Positions 3,757 to 7,602 of a stretch of DNA of 7,602 nucleotides are shown here, one piece after another. A program made the position numbers and the translations under genes. The stretch's first letter is position 1; every line of letters starts with the position of its first letter. The notes under the pieces are model-generated. The model saw nothing but the letters and a program-made list of their open reading frames with translations, was not told the origin of the DNA and did no database searches. This stretch comes from DASWJQ01 sp036397095 (GTDB lineage: Bacteria > Chloroflexota > Anaerolineae > Anaerolineales > E44-bin32), in NCBI GenBank assembly GCA_036397095.1, contig DASWJQ010000051.1, positions 1 through 7,602 of the forward strand. Direction: 5' to 3'.

Positions 3757-5670
3757 ATGTCTGGTAAGCCTGCTGCCCGTGCCACCGACCCCACCGCCTG
3801 CCCCGTTCCCGGGCATGGCACCAACCCCATCACCGCCGGCTCGCCGGATGTTCAATTCGACGGCCTGCCCGCCGCCCGCCAGGGCGACCCCACCGCCTGC
3901 GGCAGCGCGCTGGCCGGCAATGTGATCGCCAATGTACTGATCAACGGCATGCCGGCCACCTCCCTCGGCACCACAGGCAGTCACGGCAATGCGGTGATCG
4001 CCGGTTCCGGTAGCGTGATCATCGGCAACAGCCATACGCCCGCGCCATTTACCCCGCCCACGCCTTTGGCCATCGCTGCCAGCGCCGCCCAGGCCTTGGC
4101 GCCCAGTACACCGAACCTGCCGCAACGCCCTGCCGATACCCTTGCGCGTCACTGGCAGGAAGAGCCCGGCGACCCGGCGCCGCTGGGCCTGGAGGAAGAG
4201 GACGAGGAAGAAGAGCAGGAAGAGGACGTGCAGCAGGGCATCACCCTGCGCGTGGGCTTCTTCTTCGACGGTACCGGCGACAACGCCGCCAACGTCGCGC
4301 GGGGCGAGCAGTGCCGCGCCAACCAACTCGGCTACGACGCCGCCGATGAACGTGCCTTGCTGGAATACTGCCCGCCGCACCAGATGGATCCGATGAGTAG
4401 TTATGGGCGGCAGCGGACCAATGTTGCGCGGCTGTACGACCTTTACCGAAATGATGCCGACAGGCCACTCGGGAAAACCGACCGGGAGGCAGTGTTACGT
4501 GTCTATGTGGAAGGCGTAGGCACAAAGACAGAGCAGCCTGACCAGCAATTTCCTGACATGGCACTTGGCAAAGGCGAAACAGGGGTTGTTGCCAAAGTTG
4601 AATCGGCGGCTGGCAGCTTCATGGCGCAGTTGGACTTGTTCATTCAAAGTAGTCCTAACTTGGATATCTCAAAAATTGAGGTGGACGTCTTCGGCTTCAG
4701 CCGAGGAGCTGCCGCCGCTCGCCATTTCGTCAACGACTTGCGCAACGGGGCTTCATCACTGTTGGCCGAGGCGTTGACCAGCGGCGCGGCGCCTCTGGTC
4801 GAGGGCTTCGCCTGGCGCTTCGGCCACGATGTACAGGTCAACCTGGTCGGGCTGTTCGACACCGTGGCGGCGATCGGTGGCCTGAGCGATGGCTGGGACG
4901 TGAACGACGATCAAAACGGTGATCTGAAGCTGCACCTGGCGCCGGATAGCGCAAAGCGCGTGATCCACCTGGTGGCCGGCGACGAATACCGCCACAACTT
5001 CTCCCTCAACAGCAGCCAACCGAACTTTGCCGAGATCGTCCTACCCGGCGCCCATGGCGACATCGGCGGCAGCTACCCGCAGGAGGCCGAGGAAAAGCTG
5101 TTCCTCACTCGCCCTTTCCGTGACGAGGTGGATAACCGCCTGGCCAATGAGGAGAGCCTGGCCTGGAAGCAGGCCAGCCAAGCCTTGGCGTCATGGTGGC
5201 AGCGTGGCCTGATCGATCTGGCGCGGCCCAATGGCAAGCTGTATATCGACTGGCGACAGGTGCGTTCCACCGAAAGCCCCATTCGCCGCAAAGTGATTTA
5301 TGCCCAGGTCAAACTGGATCGTCGCGTGCGCGGCGAGTATGGGCGCATTCCCCTGCGCATCATGCATGCCCTGGCCCAGGAGGCGGGGGCGCCGTTTCGG
5401 CCGATTCCCAATACCAGTGAGCTAAGGCTGCCTGCCGAGCTGATCCCTATTGCGGACAAACTGATGACCTATGCCCAGGGCAAGGCGCGGTTGAACCTTG
5501 AGTTCGAGGAGCAGGATCTGCTCTACGCCCACTTCCTGCACCAGGCGGCCCATTGGAATGTCTATCCCGGCAAGAGCGGCTCGTTGACCGTTCACTTCGT
5601 CAATCGCCCTGCCAGGGACAGTCAACGTGCAATCCATCCGAACAAACCCGATCCGGTAAACCTGCTATGA
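3757..5670 (+). CDS. PAAR-DUF2235 type VI secretion phospholipase-type effector
   Basis: The ATG at 3757 is chosen over TTG 3751 because AAGGAGA (3744-3750) then sits at 6-nt spacing. The 637-residue protein has three parts. Residues 1-92 are a PAAR domain, with C15, H20, C48 and H76 as possible zinc ligands and repeated GNVI/GNAVI turns; PAAR proteins cap the VgrG spike of the T6SS and carry cargo. Residues 93-160 are a Pro/Ala linker ending in a very acidic run (about 145-157). From 161 follows DUF2235, the alpha/beta-hydrolase fold of Tle1-type phospholipase effectors: FFFDGTGDN at 168-176, the nucleophile elbow GFSRG with S315, VGLFDTVAAIGG with D368, and GAHGDIGG with H433. The Ser-Asp-His spacing fits the Tle1 triad. 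It should be delivered into rival cells and cut membrane phospholipids in their periplasm. Its stop overlaps the first DUF2931 gene (ATGA). VgrG and T6SS core genes are not in the window. Confidence 0.9.
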   Translation: MSGKPAARATDPTACPVPGHGTNPITAGSPDVQFDGLPAARQGDPTACGSALAGNVIANVLINGMPATSLGTTGSHGNAVIAGSGSVIIGNSHTPAPFTPPTPLAIAASAAQALAPSTPNLPQRPADTLARHWQEEPGDPAPLGLEEEDEEEEQEEDVQQGITLRVGFFFDGTGDNAANVARGEQCRANQLGYDAADERALLEYCPPHQMDPMSSYGRQRTNVARLYDLYRNDADRPLGKTDREAVLRVYVEGVGTKTEQPDQQFPDMALGKGETGVVAKVESAAGSFMAQLDLFIQSSPNLDISKIEVDVFGFSRGAAAARHFVNDLRNGASSLLAEALTSGAAPLVEGFAWRFGHDVQVNLVGLFDTVAAIGGLSDGWDVNDDQNGDLKLHLAPDSAKRVIHLVAGDEYRHNFSLNSSQPNFAEIVLPGAHGDIGGSYPQEAEEKLFLTRPFRDEVDNRLANEESLAWKQASQALASWWQRGLIDLARPNGKLYIDWRQVRSTESPIRRKVIYAQVKLDRRVRGEYGRIPLRIMHALAQEAGAPFRPIPNTSELRLPAELIPIADKLMTYAQGKARLNLEFEEQDLLYAHFLHQAAHWNVYPGKSGSLTVHFVNRPARDSQRAIHPNKPDPVNLL

Positions 5671-6587
5671 AGCGTTTCCTATTTATCCTGCTCGCCCTTG
5701 TCCCGCTGCTCGCAAGCGCCAAACCGGCCACCGATCTGGCTGGCCGCTATGTTCTGCAAGGCGTCAGGGAAACCGGTTCCACACTATTGCTGAAGGACGA
5801 TGGCCGCTTCGAGGCGACCTATGCCTACGGCAACCTGGACGGGCATATCCAAGGGCGCTGGCAGCGCGTCGAGGACAGGGTCACCTTGGCTCCCGAAGGG
5901 CACTCGGAGGTGGCCGAGCTGTTCAATGACGTGCCCCTGACCGTTGGCGAGCATTGCCTGATCCGGGATATGGAGGATTACAAGGCGTGCTATCTGCGCC
6001 AGCCGCAATTGCCGTACAAGGCCTGGCGCCTGGGGTTCTTTGCGCCCGACTATATGGATGTCTGGCTGGAGACTGCCGATGTCACTGATATTCGTGGCAT
6101 CACTTCCACCGGTGCCGTACAGGGGACAGTCTCCATCCGTCAGCCTGAGAACGGTTCCGGCAAACCTGCGGGTTGGTCTGAGCGATTTGGCTGGGGGGCT
6201 GGTCACTATTTGAGTGGTCTGGATTTGCCCAAAAGTATTTTTATCCGTTGGCAGTCCTTGGTTGAGCCGCAAACCTATCGCGCTACGTTAACGATCCCCG
6301 CAGCCACTCGCGACATCATGCTTCGTCAAGAACCGGCAAAGTGCGGGGCAAGTGGCCGCACCTCGGATTATCGCCAAGCCATTGTCATCGGCCTGGCTCC
6401 TGGCGGTATTGCCAAAGCCTGGGTCATGGGAGCCTGTCTGCATCCAATAGCGATCGCTCGTATCCAGGCAGAGATCGAACCCAAGGGGCCTGACCAAGGG
6501 CAAAGCGGTGGGGAATATGCCCTGCCATTGGAGCCCGCCGCCAAGGCCTATATCGAACAGCAGGGTATTCCCTATGGCTCGTGGTGA
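5667..6587 (+). CDS. Exported two-domain DUF2931 protein, probable immunity protein
   Basis: The ATG at 5667 overlaps the effector stop by 4 nt; an upstream in-frame ATG at 5553 would remove the signal peptide from the N-terminus and is rejected. The 306-residue product starts with a signal peptide (MKRFLFILLALVPLLASA) with probable cleavage after ASA, residue 18, so it should be periplasmic. Residues about 22-110 form a small beta-rich domain (DLAGRYVLQG...DGRFEATYAYGN) with C97 and C108 near its end, suggestive of a lipocalin-like or META-like fold, though I do not recognise the family. Residues about 118-306 are DUF2931, with FFAPDYMDVW, RWQSLVEPQTYRA, GLAPGGIAKAW, EPKGP and a terminal GIPYGSW. 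DUF2931 genes commonly follow DUF2235 effectors and are taken as their immunity proteins. Cys226 and Cys257 are both conserved in the next paralogue and may form a disulfide. Confidence 0.85.
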   Translation: MKRFLFILLALVPLLASAKPATDLAGRYVLQGVRETGSTLLLKDDGRFEATYAYGNLDGHIQGRWQRVEDRVTLAPEGHSEVAELFNDVPLTVGEHCLIRDMEDYKACYLRQPQLPYKAWRLGFFAPDYMDVWLETADVTDIRGITSTGAVQGTVSIRQPENGSGKPAGWSERFGWGAGHYLSGLDLPKSIFIRWQSLVEPQTYRATLTIPAATRDIMLRQEPAKCGASGRTSDYRQAIVIGLAPGGIAKAWVMGACLHPIAIARIQAEIEPKGPDQGQSGGEYALPLEPAAKAYIEQQGIPYGSW

Positions 6588-6588
6588 G
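6465..6588 (+). repeat. Copy 1 of 124-bp near-identical direct repeat at the DUF2931 3' end
   Basis: From CAGGCAGAGATCGA to the base after the stop codon, this segment matches 7126-7249 (offset 661) with only four substitutions and no gaps. Upstream of it the two genes differ far more often and contain small length differences. The boundary is abrupt at 6465/7126. Confidence 0.85.
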
Positions 6589-6597
6589 CAGGCAGTT

Positions 6598-7248
6598 ATG
6601 AAACACCTGCGGTTTGCCTTGCTTGCTTTTCTGCCACTCTTCGGTCATTGCGGCGAGGCTGAGCCGCCCAAGCCTTTCAAAGCCTGGTACCTGAGCTTCT
6701 TCGCGCCGGACTATATGGATGTCTGGTTGGAAACTGTCGATGTCACAGATATCCGGGGCATCACCTTTACCGAAGCCATGAAAGGTACGGTCTCGATCCA
6801 TCAACCTGAGGATGGCTCCGGTGACCCAACTGGTTGGCCTGAATATGTTGGCGCCGGCGCTGGTGTTCATCTCAATCGGATGGAGTTGCCCCAACGTATT
6901 GTTGTACGTTGGCAATCGCTGGCAGAACCGCAAACCTACCGAGCGATATTGGATATACCGCATTCGGCACGCGACTTGATGCGCAAACCAGAAAAAGTGA
7001 AGTGTCCTATTACCGGTTGGGCGACCGACTACCGCAATGCGGTAACCATCGGCCTGGCCCCCGGCGGCATTGCCAAGCTGTGGGTCAGCGGCCCTTGCTT
7101 CAAAGGTACGGAAATCCTGCGTGTACAGGCAGAGATCGAGCCCAAGGGGCCTGACCAAGGGCAAAGCGGTGGGGAATATGCCCTGCCATTGGAGCCCGCT
7201 GCCAAGGCCTATATCGAACAGCACGGTATTCCCTATGGTTCGTGGTGA
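6598..7248 (+). CDS. Second DUF2931 protein, single-domain paralogue
   Basis: The ATG at 6598 is chosen because it directly precedes an export-type N-terminus (MKHLRFALLAFLPLFG); in-frame ATGs at 6508 and 6574 would place extra residues, including the reuse of the previous gene's tail, before it. The product is 216 residues. After the signal, DUF2931 begins at about residue 28 with the same motifs as the upstream paralogue (FFAPDYMDVW, RWQSLAEPQTYRA, GLAPGGIAK, terminal GIPYGSW), but the N-terminal beta-rich domain is absent. C136 and C167 match C226 and C257 of the first protein. Cleavage may be after residue 21; GHC at 16-18 is not a canonical lipobox. The gene starts 10 bp after the previous stop, so the three genes form one operon. 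It may be a second immunity protein, against the same effector or a variant of it. Confidence 0.85.
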   Translation: MKHLRFALLAFLPLFGHCGEAEPPKPFKAWYLSFFAPDYMDVWLETVDVTDIRGITFTEAMKGTVSIHQPEDGSGDPTGWPEYVGAGAGVHLNRMELPQRIVVRWQSLAEPQTYRAILDIPHSARDLMRKPEKVKCPITGWATDYRNAVTIGLAPGGIAKLWVSGPCFKGTEILRVQAEIEPKGPDQGQSGGEYALPLEPAAKAYIEQHGIPYGSW

Positions 7249-7249
7249 G
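7126..7249 (+). repeat. Copy 2 of 124-bp near-identical direct repeat at the DUF2931 3' end
   Basis: This is the partner of 6465-6588. The four differences are A to G at 7140, C to T at 7200, G to C at 7224 and C to T at 7239; only the third changes the protein (Q to H). No third copy or remnant is seen downstream within the window. Confidence 0.85.
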
Positions 7250-7298
7250 TGTTGCAGTTCCATAACCTGGATTACGCCTAGGCTACGGGCTGAAGGGC

Positions 7299-7325
7299 GG
7301 TGGGATGGCGCGCGGCGCACCCTCC
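7299..7325. other. Imperfect GC-rich hairpin after the immunity genes
   Basis: GGTGGGATGGCGC (7299-7311) can fold onto GCGCACCCTCC (7315-7325) with a GCG loop, one mismatch and a small bulge. It lies about 50 bp after the last DUF2931 stop, in the 114-bp gap before the convergent toxin fragment. It could slow or end transcription from either side, but there is no T-run. The rest of the gap shows nothing I can name. Confidence 0.3.
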
Positions 7326-7362
7326 GCGGCCAGGGCAGCGTTCAGCCAGGGCGTCCGCGCTA

Positions 7363-7545
7363 TCAAGGCCCTGCAATCGTCCCTTCAGGCATTTCAAGCA
7401 CTCGCTCGCTTCGCCATACCCGGATCAGGGTAACAATCGAGGCTTGACGCAAATACACCACACGAAACGGCGGGTGAATCAGCTCGCGAATAGGTGTTTG
7501 GTTTAACTCGGGAACGACTCTGCCGGCATCCGGGTGGCCGGCTAG
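7363..7545 (-). pseudogene. C-terminal part of a RelE/ParE-family toxin
   Basis: On the minus strand the frame ending in TGA at 7365-7363 encodes about 60 residues: AGHPDAGRVVPELNQTPIRELIHPPFRVVYLRQ and then IVTLIRVWRSERVLEMPEG. The G-R-V-V-P-E, I-R-E-L-I-x-x-P-F-R-V-V-Y and V-W-R-S-E-R motifs are the conserved C-terminal half of RelE/ParE toxins, which are about 95-105 residues long and normally follow an antitoxin gene. The N-terminal 35-40 residues are not recognisable. The frame stays open to the window edge, but those codons lie in hairpin-forming, repeat-like DNA from 7546. It is either truncated by that element or, less likely, an intact gene whose start lies to the right. No antitoxin is visible. 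Confidence 0.65.
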
Positions 7546-7602
7546 GAGCCTGTCGGACTTGACCGTTCGTAGCGAGGGAAAGTCCGGTTTGAGGCAGTTT
7601 TG
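7546..7602. repeat. Probable left end of a repeat or insertion element, cut by the window edge
   Basis: The DNA starting GAGCCTGTCGGACTTGACC has an inverted pair, CGGACTT (7554-7560) and AAGTCCG (7580-7586), and begins where the toxin similarity ends. It reads like the terminal part of a Pseudomonas insertion sequence or MITE. The other end, and therefore any target duplication, lies outside the window. Confidence 0.4.

Noticed and set aside
3724..4380. Minus-strand 218-codon ORF opposite the PAAR domain
   Set aside because: It is a Gly/Ala/Arg-rich translation opposite a well-supported PAAR coding region, with no SD or recognisable motif.
5553..5666. Upstream ATG extending the first DUF2931 protein
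   Set aside because: It would overlap the effector by 118 bp and bury the clear signal peptide that begins at 5667.
5784..6272. Minus-strand 162-codon ORF opposite the first DUF2931 gene
   Set aside because: It is a shadow of a signal-peptide-bearing gene with clear DUF2931 motifs and resembles the other antisense shadow.
6508..6597. Upstream starts for the second DUF2931 protein
   Set aside because: These bases are the conserved 3' end of the previous gene in another frame; only 6598 gives a normal export signal.
6646..6654. Lipobox in the second DUF2931 protein
   Set aside because: The sequence before the Cys is F-G-H, and His at the -1 position is not accepted in known lipoboxes, so lipidation was not claimed.
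6424..7320. Minus-strand 298-codon ORF opposite the second DUF2931 gene
   Set aside because: It spans the complement of two real genes and repeats motif-like stretches only because the paralogues repeat. It has no SD or family resemblance.
1..7602. CRISPR array, tRNA or rRNA genes
   Set aside because: No regularly spaced short repeats, no cloverleaf-like T-arm motif and no rRNA-like sequence were seen on either strand.

Overview
The window looks like a piece of a Pseudomonas chromosome (stutzeri/mendocina/aeruginosa-like). The evidence is high-GC genes, a Pseudomonas-style palindromic repeat, a QslA-like small protein and a type VI secretion (T6SS) PAAR-DUF2235 effector with DUF2931 partners. 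No core housekeeping genes are present. It reads as an accessory region assembled from several cassettes.

Region 1 (about 1-2500, mostly minus strand) is a leftward operon. It starts from a good sigma70-type promoter (2466-2495) and runs through a 42-codon small ORF with a strong Shine-Dalgarno (SD) sequence (2251-2379), an HTH + ImmA/IrrE metallo-endopeptidase gene (1118-2254) and a DUF4411 PIN-like gene (480-1121), joined by 4-nt ATGA overlaps. A short third ORF (331-435), possibly the stub of a lost gene, follows. The DUF4411 gene carries a 140-bp MITE-like element with a TTAG target duplication. The insertion stays in frame and adds 48 residues.

Region 2 (about 2630-3620, plus strand) is the most unusual part. 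A promoter is followed by an RNA folding like the phage P1/P7 c4 antisense RNA: three hairpins and an intrinsic terminator. Two of its segments are complementary, in the right order, to a target about 120 nt downstream. The target lies in a short Ash-like ORF. The same target can also pair with an SD further downstream. That SD precedes a 28-codon leader ORF whose stop overlaps the start of a 91-codon gene, and the SD of that gene is buried in a perfect hairpin. The 91-codon gene overlaps a 98-codon gene resembling QslA, the LasR antiactivator. I read this as a phage-immunity-type RNA circuit controlling a small host-protein operon.

Region 3 (3757-7248, plus strand) is a T6SS effector-immunity cassette: a PAAR-acidic linker-DUF2235 phospholipase-type effector followed by two tandem DUF2931 proteins with N-terminal export signals, the likely periplasmic immunity proteins. 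The paralogues share a nearly identical 124-bp 3' end (4 mismatches) but are more diverged upstream, which suggests duplication or gene conversion at the growing end of an immunity array. Region 4 (7363-7602) holds the C-terminal part of a RelE/ParE-type toxin on the minus strand, abutting repeat-like DNA that runs off the window.
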